DNA of 64,000 nucleotides from Verrucomicrobia bacterium SCGC AAA164-E04. GTDB lineage: Bacteria; Verrucomicrobiota; Verrucomicrobiia; Limisphaerales; AAA164-E04. The stretch lies in contig KB911990.1 of NCBI GenBank assembly GCA_000383715.1, positions 90,840-154,839 on the forward strand, in the 5' to 3' direction. Positions 49,638-60,007 of the stretch are shown here, piece after piece (position 1 is the stretch's first letter; every line of letters starts with the position of its first letter). The notes under the pieces were generated by a model, which worked only from the letters and a program-made list of their open reading frames with translations, had not been told where the DNA came from and searched no databases. The translations under genes were made by a program, and so were the position numbers.

Positions 49638-51485
49638 ATGACAAATCAAAGCGAGAAAAACAAAAAAATTTGGATAGGTGTGGGTGTGGTCCTGATGATC
49701 GCAATTATCTATACCCTTACCCCTTCAAGATCTAAGAGCGAGGGTGCAACCTTTACAGCCATAAAGGGAACCATGTCCATCGATGTGCTCGAAGGGGGAA
49801 CCATCGAAGCAACTCAGGCACAAATCATCAAATCCAAGGTCGAAGGCCGAGATGGCACCACTATTTTAAGAATTATCGATGAGGGCTATCAGGTCACAGA
49901 GGAAGATGTAAGCAATAAACTGACTCTGGTCGAACTCGATTCGTCTGCCATTGTTGAACGCATTAAATCTCAAGAAACGGAAGTTCAGGGCGCGCTTGCC
50001 AACTTGATGGAATATGTCAAACAGCGGGAGATCCGAGAAAGCGCCAATCTCAGCAGTATCAAAGGTGCCAGTGTTGAGGCCAAGTTTGCTTTGATGGATT
50101 TCCAAAAGTACCTTGGCGAATCCGCAGCTCAAAAGATTTTGGATGACATTGGACTTTCAGCAGATTCAATTGAAGAGGAAGCTAGTGAACGTTCTGCTGC
50201 GGGGGCTTCCCTTTTTGGATCCAATTTTTTAGAGGCAGCCAACAACAGCAATGTTCTCAATGGAGATGGAGAAGAAGCCCTTCTAGGTGGATTGGGTGAT
50301 CCTGATCCCTTTCTTGATCAATGGGGCGGCGCAAACGAACAAGATCTCCTGCCAGAAATCCGTGAGTACAATGTCGATTTTGGAAAATTCGCTCAGGAGG
50401 GAAATGAGAAATTGCTGGGTGATGGCGATGCGCGTCAGGAATTGCGCAAACTCAAGGATGCTGTCCTGATTGCAGAAGCAGAATTCGCCCTTAAAAAGAA
50501 AACTTACGAGGGTGCAGTTCGCTTGGCGGACAAGGGATTTATTACTCCAAACGAACTCCAGAATAAGAAAATCGATTTTGATAAAAGCCAGAACTCACTG
50601 GCATCAACCAAAGCCACTTTAAAGCTATTCCAAACCTACAATATTCAGAAAGAGGCGGAACAATTCCTGCTGAACTATGAGCAGGCGCTCATGCGTTTGA
50701 GTCGCGCGAAAAAAGACGCCATCGCTGAAATGGCAGACAGTGTGGGTGATCTCAACCGTGCAGAACGATATTACAGGTGGGAGAAAAAGCAGTTGAATGA
50801 TCTGCGAAAACAATACATTGCCTGTACTATCAAGGCTGAGCGTCCAGGTCTGGTCGTTTACGGTGACGGAAGTGATCGATGGGACCCGGATGAAATCATT
50901 CGAGAAGGCGCCAAGGTGAGGGAACGTCAGGCGATCATTACGATTCCTGATATGCGACACATGGCGGTCAAGGTTCGCATCCACGAGTCTCAAGTCAAGC
51001 GCGTGCGCAAGGGAATGCCAGTAAAAATTTCAGTGGATGCGGAACCAGATAAAGCCTTGACTGGAGAAGTGGACAGTGTGGGTGTTTTACCCGACTCAGA
51101 AAACCGACGATTCAATCCGGATCAAAAAGTTTACAAGACGTCCATTAAAATAGCTGGTGTGCATGATTGGCTGAAACCAGGCATGGCAGCTGAGGGAAGA
51201 ATCATTATTCGCGTTATTCCTGATGTTGTGATGATCCCCGTGCAAGCGGTATTCAATCACAATGACGTTACATTTTGCTGTGTTAAATCTGGCTCCAGCC
51301 TGGAAGTCCGAATGATTGAAATCGAAGATTACAACAATCGTTTTGCCGCGATTAAAAGCGGACTTGAAGAGAGCGAGATCGTGTTACTTCAAGAACCTGA
51401 GGATTTAGACCTCACCAAAATCGAGGCACAGCTCCCAGTTCGGCAGACTGGTACATCCTCACCTAAGACCACGATCGAATCCTAG
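49638..51485 (+). CDS. HlyD-like efflux adaptor with long helical region
   Basis: 615 residues, longer than usual MFP adaptors (about 350-450). One N-terminal membrane anchor (KIWIGVGVVLMIAIIYTL) is followed by a barrel-sandwich start (GTIEATQAQIIKSKVEGRD). A large insert of about 100 residues is rich in acidic residues and glycine (for example GDGEEALLGGLGDPDPF). A long coiled coil (FALKKKTYEGAVRLADKGFITPNEL to AERYYRWEKKQLNDLRKQ) and beta-barrel segments follow (VKRVRKGMPVKISVDAEP). It presumably bridges the MacB-like permease to the TolC-like channel encoded next. The three genes follow each other with gaps of six and 25 bp. Confidence 0.87.
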   Translation: MTNQSEKNKKIWIGVGVVLMIAIIYTLTPSRSKSEGATFTAIKGTMSIDVLEGGTIEATQAQIIKSKVEGRDGTTILRIIDEGYQVTEEDVSNKLTLVELDSSAIVERIKSQETEVQGALANLMEYVKQREIRESANLSSIKGASVEAKFALMDFQKYLGESAAQKILDDIGLSADSIEEEASERSAAGASLFGSNFLEAANNSNVLNGDGEEALLGGLGDPDPFLDQWGGANEQDLLPEIREYNVDFGKFAQEGNEKLLGDGDARQELRKLKDAVLIAEAEFALKKKTYEGAVRLADKGFITPNELQNKKIDFDKSQNSLASTKATLKLFQTYNIQKEAEQFLLNYEQALMRLSRAKKDAIAEMADSVGDLNRAERYYRWEKKQLNDLRKQYIACTIKAERPGLVVYGDGSDRWDPDEIIREGAKVRERQAIITIPDMRHMAVKVRIHESQVKRVRKGMPVKISVDAEPDKALTGEVDSVGVLPDSENRRFNPDQKVYKTSIKIAGVHDWLKPGMAAEGRIIIRVIPDVVMIPVQAVFNHNDVTFCCVKSGSSLEVRMIEIEDYNNRFAAIKSGLEESEIVLLQEPEDLDLTKIEAQLPVRQTGTSSPKTTIES

Positions 51486-51491
51486 AGAATC

Positions 51492-52796
51492 ATGTTTTCT
51501 TTCTCGATCGCACGCACAAGCCATATATTGAAGCTTGGGCTTAAAAGCCTACTGCTTCATCGGCTCAGATCTGTCCTGACTACCTTGGGTATGGTATTTG
51601 GTGTAGCCTCGGTAATTGCCATGCTGGCTATTGGTGAAGGAGCCAACTTTGAAGCGCAGCAGCAGATCCAGGCTTTAGGGAGTCAAAACATCATCCTGCG
51701 CACGATCAAGCCCCCCGAAGAATCCAACAAACAACAACGTCAGGGCAGCTATATTTTAGACTACGGTTTAAAGTATGAAGACGTCCTGGGTATTCGCGAA
51801 ACCATCTCAGGCATCACGCTTGTGGTTGAGGATCGTAAGGAACGGAGAGAGGCTCACCACGGCAGACAAAATGCCAATGTCGAAATGGTCGGTACCGTTC
51901 CCTGGTATGGTGACTTACGACAGATGAGTTTGACGCGAGGGCGCTTTCTCACCCAACGAGATCTCGAACAGAATGCCAAAGTATGCGTCATCGAAAATTC
52001 ACTTGAAGAAACCCTATTCCCTATCCACCAGGTTCTGGGAAGTTCGATCCGTTTGGGCAGTCAATATTTCGAGGTTGTTGGAATATTAAAACCACCGGTT
52101 AATAACACCAAACCCACAAAAAAGAACGAAACCGAAGGAACCGAAGACGCAGACACCCCACCCCGCGTTTTCATCCCTATCACAACAGCCAAAAGATTTT
52201 TTGGCGAAACTAGCGTCAAACGTATTGGGAAATACTTCCAAGCAGAAGCGGTCGAATTGCACGAAGTCACTCTTCGTGTAGAAAAACTTGAGGAGGTAGA
52301 AAGCATAGCCAACGCCATTAAAGCCCGATTATCACAAACGCACGAAAAGAATGATTTTGAAGTAGTGGTTCCATTGATGTTAATGCGCCAGGCCTTACGT
52401 ACCAAACGTATCTTCAACACAGTGCTCGGATCGATTGCAGGTATTTCACTTCTTGTCGGAGGGATTGGCATCATGAATATCATGCTGGCCAGTGTATCGG
52501 AACGCACCCGCGAGATCGGTATTCGTCGTGCACTGGGAGCGACCAGAAAAGACATCCTTTCTCAGTTCATGACCGAAACTACCTTGCTGGCCAGTTCTGG
52601 CGGATTACTGGGCGTATCATTGGGTATCATGATACCTTGGATTGTAGGAATGGTGACCAACATGGTCACCATCGTCACCTGGTGGTCTCCACTGCTGGCT
52701 TTTTCTGTATCGGCGGCCACAGGATTGATCTTTGGCATTTATCCCGCCAACAAAGCCGCTTGTCTGAGTCCGGTCGAAGCCGTTCGGCAGGAGTAA
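51492..52796 (+). CDS. MacB-like ABC transporter permease (no ATPase domain)
   Basis: 434 residues. A first membrane helix (LTTLGMVFGVASVIAMLAIG) is followed by a MacB_PCD periplasmic domain (QALGSQNIILRTIKPPE and on) and three C-terminal FtsX helices: VLGSIAGISLLVGGIGIMNIMLASVSERTREIGIRRALGATRKDI (in parts), LASSGGLLGVSLGIMIPWIVG and LAFSVSAATGLIFGIYPANKA. The MacB ATPase domain is absent and no ATPase gene lies in the cluster. The permease therefore uses a nucleotide-binding subunit encoded elsewhere or is mechanically silent. It sits between adaptor and channel genes. Confidence 0.9.
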   Translation: MFSFSIARTSHILKLGLKSLLLHRLRSVLTTLGMVFGVASVIAMLAIGEGANFEAQQQIQALGSQNIILRTIKPPEESNKQQRQGSYILDYGLKYEDVLGIRETISGITLVVEDRKERREAHHGRQNANVEMVGTVPWYGDLRQMSLTRGRFLTQRDLEQNAKVCVIENSLEETLFPIHQVLGSSIRLGSQYFEVVGILKPPVNNTKPTKKNETEGTEDADTPPRVFIPITTAKRFFGETSVKRIGKYFQAEAVELHEVTLRVEKLEEVESIANAIKARLSQTHEKNDFEVVVPLMLMRQALRTKRIFNTVLGSIAGISLLVGGIGIMNIMLASVSERTREIGIRRALGATRKDILSQFMTETTLLASSGGLLGVSLGIMIPWIVGMVTNMVTIVTWWSPLLAFSVSAATGLIFGIYPANKAACLSPVEAVRQE

Positions 52797-52821
52797 ACAA
52801 TTAGGATTGATTTAGGAAAGA

Positions 52822-54555
52822 ATGAGAAAGCTTTTGTCAACGAACAGACAATCAACACCCCAACCATCGCCGGTTCGTGGAGGGTCTCGCGAGATTTTTT
52901 GCACATTTGTCCTACTTGCAGGAACGTTTCTAAGCGGATGTTCAACGAAGCATTATGAAGTAAGTACCAACCGCGAGGCTGCTTCATTGATCGCAGAAAA
53001 GACACCGCTCGTCGCCAATATGGACGCAGATTTCAATCTGGAACAATTAGATCCGACAGATCTCGTCGATTTACCCAAGCACGAAGTTTTAGATAACTTT
53101 CTTGGGGCTACTGGTCAATCAGAGCTTGGAGCCAGCATTGTATCTCTAGAAAAAGCAGTCGAACTCGCCACTCAATACAACCGAAACTATCTCTCGCAAA
53201 AAGAGGACTTGTATCTGCAAGCTCTGGACCTCTCACTGGCAAGGTTTCAATACACGCCCATTTTTGGAGGAGGTGCCGATATTTCTTACAACGATCGTCA
53301 AAGAATTGCCGAGAACACGGCCTCGGGGGTCGATGAAATCACCCGAGAAAAAACCGTGAACAGTAATGCAGGCGTTGGATTCAATTGGTTACTGCGAACA
53401 GGCGGCCGCATCGCCACCGATTTCTCAACCGATTTCATACGATTCGTTTCGAATGATTCCGGATGGGCCACCTCTTCTGCTTTAGGTGCTACTTTCACAC
53501 AACCTTTATTGAGAGGAGCTGGTTATCGAATTGCCATTGAAAACCTGACCCAAGCTGAACGAGACCTACTCTATGCACTCCGTAATTTCACCCGGTTCCG
53601 CAAAGAATTCACTGTGGATATCGTCGCAAATTACTATCAAGTACTTCAAAACAAAGACCGTGTGAGTAATGCTTATAAGGGTTACGAAAGTTTTAAAGTC
53701 AGTGTCGAACGAGAGCAAGCACGGGCCGCAGAAGGAGAAACTCCATTATCCGAATTAAACCGATTAAAAGAATCCCTGTTATCGACTGAACAAGGCTGGA
53801 TTAGCGCCATAAGAAATTACCAGCTTTCCAGGGATCGATTCAAAATTGATTTGGGATTATCCATGGACACGTCGATCATTTTAGACGAAAGCGAACTCGA
53901 TAACCTCAAAATTCACCACCCTTCCATCACGGCAAGCCAAGCGATTAAAACAGCTCTTGAAACACGACTGGACCTAGACACGGTGCGCGATCGTTTACAA
54001 GATGTCGAGCGCCGCATTCGCATTGCTGCCGATGGTCTTCAAGCTGATCTTGATCTCACGATTTCCGGGAATGTCTCAAGTAGGCCTGGCAGTGGATTTC
54101 AATTACCCGATTTAGACCAACGCTCATGGACCGCTTCTCTGGGCCTCGATCTTCCCATCAACAGGAAACGTGAACGAAACAACTATCGATCCGCCCTCAT
54201 TGCCTTCGATCGCGCTCAAAGACAATACGAGCAATTTGTCGATCAAATGAAATTGGATATTCAGGATGGCTGGAGGAATCTTGAGCAGCGTCAGCGTGAA
54301 TTCGAAATTAGTGAAGTGCGTGTCGAGTTGAGTCAAAACCGTCGAGAAGAAGAGCTTCTCAAGCGCGAACTTGGGCTTGGTCTGGCACTGGATCTAGTGG
54401 ACGCTCAAAACGATTTGATTAATTCCCAGAATCAACGCACTAGCGCATTGATCAGTCACACAGTCGCGCGACTCGGATTCTGGCGCGACATGGGAATTCT
54501 GTTCATCAAGGAAAACGGACAGTGGGAGGAGTTAGGTTTTGAAACACTTGAATAA
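52822..54555 (+). CDS. TolC-family outer-membrane channel lipoprotein
   Basis: 577 residues. The N-terminus has a lipobox (GTFLSGC, Cys40) after a hydrophobic stretch, so the protein is probably lipidated. TolC-type heptad helices and strands follow, with repeated structure (ALDLSLARFQYTPIFGGGADIS and, in the second half, LDLTISGNVSSRPGSG). The pattern QYEQFVDQMKLDIQDGWRNLEQRQREFEIS is the usual TolC helical hairpin (in parts). It would form the outer-membrane exit of the adaptor/permease group upstream. It is followed by a 153-bp gap containing a perfect 16-bp palindrome. Confidence 0.88.
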   Translation: MRKLLSTNRQSTPQPSPVRGGSREIFCTFVLLAGTFLSGCSTKHYEVSTNREAASLIAEKTPLVANMDADFNLEQLDPTDLVDLPKHEVLDNFLGATGQSELGASIVSLEKAVELATQYNRNYLSQKEDLYLQALDLSLARFQYTPIFGGGADISYNDRQRIAENTASGVDEITREKTVNSNAGVGFNWLLRTGGRIATDFSTDFIRFVSNDSGWATSSALGATFTQPLLRGAGYRIAIENLTQAERDLLYALRNFTRFRKEFTVDIVANYYQVLQNKDRVSNAYKGYESFKVSVEREQARAAEGETPLSELNRLKESLLSTEQGWISAIRNYQLSRDRFKIDLGLSMDTSIILDESELDNLKIHHPSITASQAIKTALETRLDLDTVRDRLQDVERRIRIAADGLQADLDLTISGNVSSRPGSGFQLPDLDQRSWTASLGLDLPINRKRERNNYRSALIAFDRAQRQYEQFVDQMKLDIQDGWRNLEQRQREFEISEVRVELSQNRREEELLKRELGLGLALDLVDAQNDLINSQNQRTSALISHTVARLGFWRDMGILFIKENGQWEELGFETLE

Positions 54556-54636
54556 GTTGAATTAATTGTTAAGGGATGGCCCACCATTTCCTGTCTTCCT
54601 AAAATTCACATTCCCCTCTGCGTCTTGGCGTCTTTA

Positions 54637-54652
54637 TCCCGCAATTGCGGGA
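54637..54652. repeat. Perfect 16-bp palindrome upstream of the helicase gene
   Basis: TCCCGCAATTGCGGGA is self-complementary over all 16 bases and lies 57 bases before the helicase start. It follows CTCTGCGTCTTGGCGTCTTT, which resembles short dispersed motifs I recall from environmental bacterial genomes. It could be a regulator site or the hairpin part of a dispersed repeat; it is not flanked by a T run. Confidence 0.45.
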
Positions 54653-54708
54653 GAGCTTGAGAAAGAACCAAACCCGGATTTCACTCGCGTTTACCGGGAT
54701 TCTCGTTC

Positions 54709-57303
54709 ATGCTCGCCGGCCTTGTGAACCTGTTTGAATTAATTAATAAACACTTCGCCAACACGGAGGAGGCCACCAGTGAACGACTGTTAGAAGTTTT
54801 CATGCATTATGTCATGGAACTTAATCTTGAGCTTTACCCAGCTCAGGAAGAAGGAATTCTGGAACTCTTCGATGATAACAATGTCATCCTCAACACCCCA
54901 ACGGGATCTGGTAAATCACTCGTTGCGATGGCCCTTCATTTCAAATCATTGGCACAAGGTCGCAAATCAGTTTACACCTCCCCTATTAAAGCATTGGTCA
55001 ATGAAAAATTCCTCGACTTATGCAGTCGCTTTGGGGCCAATCAAGTGGGTTTGATGACCGGTGATGCCACCGTCAATCGCAAAGCACCCATTCTTTGTTG
55101 CACGGCTGAAATCCTCGCCAACATCGCTCTTCATGAAGGAGAGACAGCAGAAGTCCACGATATCATTATTGATGAGTTTCACTACTATTCAGATAGAGAT
55201 CGAGGTGGAGCGTGGCAAACACCTTTGCTTACTCTCTCACAATCGCGGTTTCTCTTGATGTCCGCAACCATGGGGAATGTTGAGTTTTTTGTAAACGAAC
55301 TCACCAAGCTTACAGGAGTCACCACAAGCCTCGTTCAATCCTTTGATCGCCCGGTTCCGCTCGAATTCAGCTATGAAGAAATCCCCATGGAGCAGGTGGT
55401 GGAAAATTTGGTCGAGGACAACAAAGCTCCTGTTTATATCGTGCATTTCACTCAAATGGAAGCGGCACAAAATGCTCAGAATTTCACAAGTATCAACGTT
55501 TGCACCAAGGATGAAAAAAAGCAGATCGCCGAATTACTGAGAGAAGTTCGCTTCACGAGTCCCTATGGAAAAGATATTAAGAAGTATCTCCGACATGGAA
55601 TCGGAATTCATCATGCAGGCCTATTGCCTAAATACCGAATCCTTGTCGAACGCATGGCTCAGAAAGGACTCTTAAAACTCATCTGTGGAACCGATACCTT
55701 GGGTGTTGGTGTGAATGTTCCCATTCGCACGGTACTTTTAACCAGGTTATGCAAATACGATGGACAGAAGACAGGCATATTGACTGTCCGCGATTTTCAT
55801 CAAATTTGTGGCCGCGCCGGAAGGAAGGGATTTGATGATAAAGGTTGGGTTATATCAATGGCTCCGGACCATGTCATTGAGAACCTCAAAATGGAACGCA
55901 AGGCTGCCGACAATCCAAAGAAGAAAAAGAAATTCGTTAAAAAACAGCCACCACAAAAAGGCTATGTGCCATGGGATAAGAAAACCTTTGAACGTTTAAT
56001 CCAGGCGACACCGGAGTCTCTCACTTCCCGTTTTCAAATTTCTCATGGAACCTTGCTGAACGTTCTCAGTCGCCCGGGAGATGGCTGTGCAATTCTGAGA
56101 AAGTTAATCCGTGATTGCCATGAAACGGACGCATCCAAAAGAGCTCTCCGTCGTAGAGCCTGGCAGTTATTTAGATCTCTTCTGGATCGTGGTATTATCG
56201 AATGGATCAAACCTGAAACCAACCAAGGGGCTCACGTTCGCGTCAACATGGATCTTCAAGAGGATTTTTCACTCAACCAGATCCTTGCACTGTACATGAT
56301 CGACACTCTGCCTGCACTCGACAAGGAAAGTCCGACATACGTGCTTGATTTGATTACCTTGGCAGAGTCCATTCTGGAAGATCCAGTCCATGTTCTCAGG
56401 AAACAACTGGACAAGGTGAAGGAACGCAAAATTGCCCAATGGAAGGCTGAGGGAATGGAATATGATCAGCGCATGGAGGAACTCGAAAAGCTGGAACACC
56501 CAAAACCCAATCGCGAATTCATTTACGAAACGTTCAATCAATTTGCCAAAACTCACCCTTGGATTGGCGAAGAAAACATACGTCCCAAATCTGTCGCTCG
56601 TGAAATGGTGGAATCCTTTCTATCATTCGATGATTACATCAGAAATTACAGCCTGCAACGAGTCGAAGGTGTCCTGCTGAGATACGTCACGGAGGTTTAC
56701 AAGGTACTAACGCAAACGGTCCCCGATGAATTTAATACTCCCGAAGTGCGTGAAGCGGTTCTTTTTCTCGAACTGATGATTCGTCAAACCGATTCAAGCC
56801 TCCTCGACGAATGGGAGAAAATGCGGGATCCACAAGCCTTTGCCAAAAAGAAAGAAACGGCTACCGATACCAAAGACAATTCGAGTTCAAATGCCGAAGA
56901 AAACTATCTGGATCCAGTCCGGAATAGAAAGGCCTTTGAGGTCGTTCTTCGAAATCAGGTGTTTTCTATTGTCAGGCTTTTGGCATTGGATCAACTCGAT
57001 GAAGCGGGCCAACGCTTAGCTGAATTTTCCAACCAGGAAAAGATCGAATGGCCCACTCCTCGTCTCGAGGATGCGCTTGCCTCTTACTTTGAGGAATATG
57101 ATCAAATTCGTTTGGACGCCGACGCTCGCAGTCCAAAATGGACACAGATAGGTGACATTTCACAAGAAGTCTGGAAAGTAAGGCAAACCCTTCTTGATCC
57201 AAATGATAACGCGGAATGGGCTCTTTGTTTTGAAGTCGACATTCCCAAATCAAAGAAAGAATCCCGCCCCATCATGCGATTGATCGAATTCCAACATAGT
57301 TGA
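54709..57303 (+). CDS. Ski2-like DEAD/DEAH RNA helicase with C-terminal extension
   Basis: 864 residues. The N-terminal helicase core has NTPTGSGKS (Walker A, 62-70), [12 protein letters not shown] (motif Ia), DEFH (155-158), LMSATMGN (motif III) and RAGRKGF in motif VI. After the core comes a basic insert ([17 protein letters not shown]), and the C-terminal part resembles the DUF3516-type extension found in related bacterial helicases. It probably remodels RNA or RNA-protein complexes. The ATG at 54709 has no good Shine-Dalgarno; it is the first Met and precedes the conserved domain by about 45 residues. It converges on the YifB gene with a 46-bp gap. Confidence 0.87.
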   Translation: MLAGLVNLFELINKHFANTEEATSERLLEVFMHYVMELNLELYPAQEEGILELFDDNNVILNTPTGSGKSLVAMALHFKSLAQGRKSVYTSPIKALVNEKFLDLCSRFGANQVGLMTGDATVNRKAPILCCTAEILANIALHEGETAEVHDIIIDEFHYYSDRDRGGAWQTPLLTLSQSRFLLMSATMGNVEFFVNELTKLTGVTTSLVQSFDRPVPLEFSYEEIPMEQVVENLVEDNKAPVYIVHFTQMEAAQNAQNFTSINVCTKDEKKQIAELLREVRFTSPYGKDIKKYLRHGIGIHHAGLLPKYRILVERMAQKGLLKLICGTDTLGVGVNVPIRTVLLTRLCKYDGQKTGILTVRDFHQICGRAGRKGFDDKGWVISMAPDHVIENLKMERKAADNPKKKKKFVKKQPPQKGYVPWDKKTFERLIQATPESLTSRFQISHGTLLNVLSRPGDGCAILRKLIRDCHETDASKRALRRRAWQLFRSLLDRGIIEWIKPETNQGAHVRVNMDLQEDFSLNQILALYMIDTLPALDKESPTYVLDLITLAESILEDPVHVLRKQLDKVKERKIAQWKAEGMEYDQRMEELEKLEHPKPNREFIYETFNQFAKTHPWIGEENIRPKSVAREMVESFLSFDDYIRNYSLQRVEGVLLRYVTEVYKVLTQTVPDEFNTPEVREAVLFLELMIRQTDSSLLDEWEKMRDPQAFAKKKETATDTKDNSSSNAEENYLDPVRNRKAFEVVLRNQVFSIVRLLALDQLDEAGQRLAEFSNQEKIEWPTPRLEDALASYFEEYDQIRLDADARSPKWTQIGDISQEVWKVRQTLLDPNDNAEWALCFEVDIPKSKKESRPIMRLIEFQHS

Positions 57304-57349
57304 TTGACTCACGCCAGCCGCCAGGGATTGGGACGGTTACAATTAAAAA

Positions 57350-58876
57350 TCAGGTCCAGATCTGCCGATCCAGTTCCCTGAACTGAATCGCTTCCATGAC
57401 ATGATCTGAATGGATGTGTTCTTGCTGAGCGAGATCGGCGATCGTTCTGGCGACTTTTAGAATGCGATCATAAGCGCGTGCGGAAAGACCTACGTGCGCC
57501 ATGGCATGCTTCATCAAATCAAGCGAGGCCTCATCCAGTTGACAACAAACCTTCAATGCGCGTGAGGACATATTGGCATTACACATGATGGCTTTCGACT
57601 GGGCGAAACGTCGAAGCTGTATCTTCCTTGCAGCAACCACACGTTGTTTGATTTGCTCGGATGATTCACCAGCTTCCATTCCGGAAATTTTATCAAAGGG
57701 AACCGTTGGCACCTCAATGTGCAAATCAATGCGATCTAACAAAGGTCCAGAAATACGGCCTAAATAATTTTGAATCTCTCGCGGACTACATCGACTGTCC
57801 TCAGGCATTTTGCCATCAGGTGTAGGATTCATCGCCGCCACCAACATGAAACGCGCAGGAAACGTCATGGTTCCGGCCGCTCTGGAAATAGTCACCCTGC
57901 CCTCCTCCAATGGTTGCCGCAAGGTCTCCAACACACTTCGACGGAATTCAGGTAATTCATCGAGGAATAGCACACCGTTATGTGCCAATGAGATTTCGCC
58001 GGGAGAAGGATTCACGTTTCCTCCGAGCAAACCTGCGTCACTTGCCGTATGATGAGGTGTACGAAATGGACGATAAGTCACCAATGCTTGCCCTGATTCC
58101 ATCAAACCCACGATGCTGTGGATCTTGGTCGTCTCCAAAGCCTCATCCAGCGTCAAGGGCGGTAGAATCCCTGGAAGCCGCTTGGCCAACATGGATTTCC
58201 CTGTTCCCGGAGGTCCGATCAACAAGACATTATGCCCCCCTGCCGCAGCGATTTCCAAAGCTCGCTTCACCGATTCCTGGCCCTTTACATCTGAAAAATC
58301 GAGATCCATATCGGTCACATGACCTAAGAGATTTGTAAGATCGACCTTGCATGGAGGGATGCTGACCTGTTCTTCCAGAAAATTCGCTGCTTCTCTTAAA
58401 TTTTGCACAGGAATCACATCAATCCCCCGCACAACCGCCGCCTCATGCGCATTAAGCTGAGGCACCAGGATACCCCGTTTACCTTCCTTTTGAGCGCGAA
58501 GGGCGATGGGCAGTATACCCTTGACAGGACGCACTGCACCGGTCAATGCCAATTCTCCCACAATCATGTAATGTGGCAGCAGGCTCGTTTCCATCTGTTC
58601 ACTGGCCGCCAACATGCCCATCGCAATAGGCAGATCAAAACTGGGCCCTTCCTTTTTAAGATCCGCAGGAGCCAGATTGATGGTCGTTCGCCCCTTGGGA
58701 AATTTGAACCCGCTATTCTCCATGGCCGAACCGACTCGATCACGTGATTCACGCACAGCCGCGTCTGGAAGTCCCACGATAACCACACAGGTATCGCTGT
58801 AACCCACGTGCACTTCCACTTCCACATTCAGCGCCTCAATTCCCTGCAAAGAAGCAGCATCAATTTTTGCCAGCAT
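57350..58876 (-). CDS. YifB/ComM-family Mg-chelatase-like AAA+ ATPase
   Basis: 508 residues. The N-terminal ChlI-like/Lon-like domain (GYSDTCVVIVGLPDAAVRESRDRV, in parts) is followed by an AAA+ domain with GPPGTGKSMLAKRLPG (Walker A) and FLDELPEF (Walker B), FMLVAAMNPTPDG, and a C-terminal Mg-chelatase-like helical part (DRILKVARTIADLAQ). ComM is a helicase that promotes branch migration in natural transformation in some bacteria, so a role in DNA uptake or recombination is plausible. The length is normal for the family. It is convergent with the helicase gene and divergent from aroE. Confidence 0.93.
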   Translation of the reverse strand: MLAKIDAASLQGIEALNVEVEVHVGYSDTCVVIVGLPDAAVRESRDRVGSAMENSGFKFPKGRTTINLAPADLKKEGPSFDLPIAMGMLAASEQMETSLLPHYMIVGELALTGAVRPVKGILPIALRAQKEGKRGILVPQLNAHEAAVVRGIDVIPVQNLREAANFLEEQVSIPPCKVDLTNLLGHVTDMDLDFSDVKGQESVKRALEIAAAGGHNVLLIGPPGTGKSMLAKRLPGILPPLTLDEALETTKIHSIVGLMESGQALVTYRPFRTPHHTASDAGLLGGNVNPSPGEISLAHNGVLFLDELPEFRRSVLETLRQPLEEGRVTISRAAGTMTFPARFMLVAAMNPTPDGKMPEDSRCSPREIQNYLGRISGPLLDRIDLHIEVPTVPFDKISGMEAGESSEQIKQRVVAARKIQLRRFAQSKAIMCNANMSSRALKVCCQLDEASLDLMKHAMAHVGLSARAYDRILKVARTIADLAQQEHIHSDHVMEAIQFRELDRQIWT

Positions 58877-58945
58877 AGTATTTTTAGAACTTAGTCGTTA
58901 TTAATCGACCCAGTTCACCAGTTATCAGGAAAAGAATGATGGTAG

Positions 58946-59986
58946 ATGGGGTGTGATCACAACATGCCGAGCTTGACCCCATACATCAATCTGAAAATTC
59001 AACGTTGTGTGGTGGATACCAACCCCCGTATAAAAACCCCTGTGTCATCGAATCAAAACAACAAGCTGAACGCCTCAACTATATATGCAGCGGTGTATGG
59101 ACACCCCATTCGCCACTCGGCTTCGCCGGCAATGCAAAATGCCGGTATTGCGGAATTGGGGTTGAATTGGCGCTATCTTGCATTCGACGTATTGCCTGAA
59201 CAACTCACGGAAGCACTGAGTGGCGCCAAAGCGATGCGCTATGTCGGACTTAATTTAACCGTGCCACACAAACTGCTCGCTCTGGATTGGGTGGATATAG
59301 TCGATCCGGCAGCCAGGGAATGGGGCGCGGTCAATACGATTCGGTTTGAAGGCCAATCCGAGGACGGTAGTTGGACTCCGTTAGGACAAGCGGCCGATCC
59401 AACTCGCTTTACAAACATACGCAGTGTCGGATTTAACACCGATGCGGACGCCATATTAAGATCGATTGGCGAAGATTTGGGGTTAAGCCTTAAAGGAACA
59501 ACATGCATCTTATTAGGCGCAGGTGGTGCCGGACGAGTGGCGGCATTAAAGCTGGCCTCCGCTGGTGTCAAAAAATTGCATTTGATCAATCGCACGCAAT
59601 CGAAATCAGAAGCGGTTGCTTCGGACATTCATGGTAAATTTCCTGAAGTGGAGACCTCTCTGGAGTATCCCAAGCACGGAACACCTGTCGACCTGATGCT
59701 CAATGCAACTTCGCTTGGGTTGAAAGCAGATGATCCCTTACCGGTAAATTCCGATGCCATCGATTTAAAAAATGTGTCCCATGCCTATGACATGATTTAT
59801 CAGCCCGCTCAAACTCCCTTTTTGAAGCAAGCAGCACATGCCGGATGTCGAACGGCCAATGGCCTGGGAATGCTACTTTACCAAGGCACGGCCGCTCTGG
59901 AAATCTGGACCGGACAAACCGCCCCAACCTCAACGATGCAAACCGCCCTTCATGAACATGTTTACGAAAAACTTTCGAAGCATTGA
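58946..59986 (+). CDS. aroE: Shikimate dehydrogenase
   Basis: 346 residues from the first ATG; the conserved part begins at about residue 47 (YAAVYGHPIRHSASPAMQN), so the true start may be downstream, for example GTG 59042. Features are the substrate-binding SASPAMQN, NLTVPHK with the catalytic lysine, GAGGAGRVAALKLA for NADP binding, NRTQSK, and DMIYQPAQTPFL with the family's YxPxxT/P pattern. The enzyme reduces 3-dehydroshikimate in chorismate synthesis. The prepilin peptidase gene follows 21 bp later, and aroQ of the same pathway lies 3 kb downstream. Confidence 0.9.
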   Translation: MGCDHNMPSLTPYINLKIQRCVVDTNPRIKTPVSSNQNNKLNASTIYAAVYGHPIRHSASPAMQNAGIAELGLNWRYLAFDVLPEQLTEALSGAKAMRYVGLNLTVPHKLLALDWVDIVDPAAREWGAVNTIRFEGQSEDGSWTPLGQAADPTRFTNIRSVGFNTDADAILRSIGEDLGLSLKGTTCILLGAGGAGRVAALKLASAGVKKLHLINRTQSKSEAVASDIHGKFPEVETSLEYPKHGTPVDLMLNATSLGLKADDPLPVNSDAIDLKNVSHAYDMIYQPAQTPFLKQAAHAGCRTANGLGMLLYQGTAALEIWTGQTAPTSTMQTALHEHVYEKLSKH

Positions 59987-60007
59987 CATGTTTCCAATCA
60001 TTGCAAC

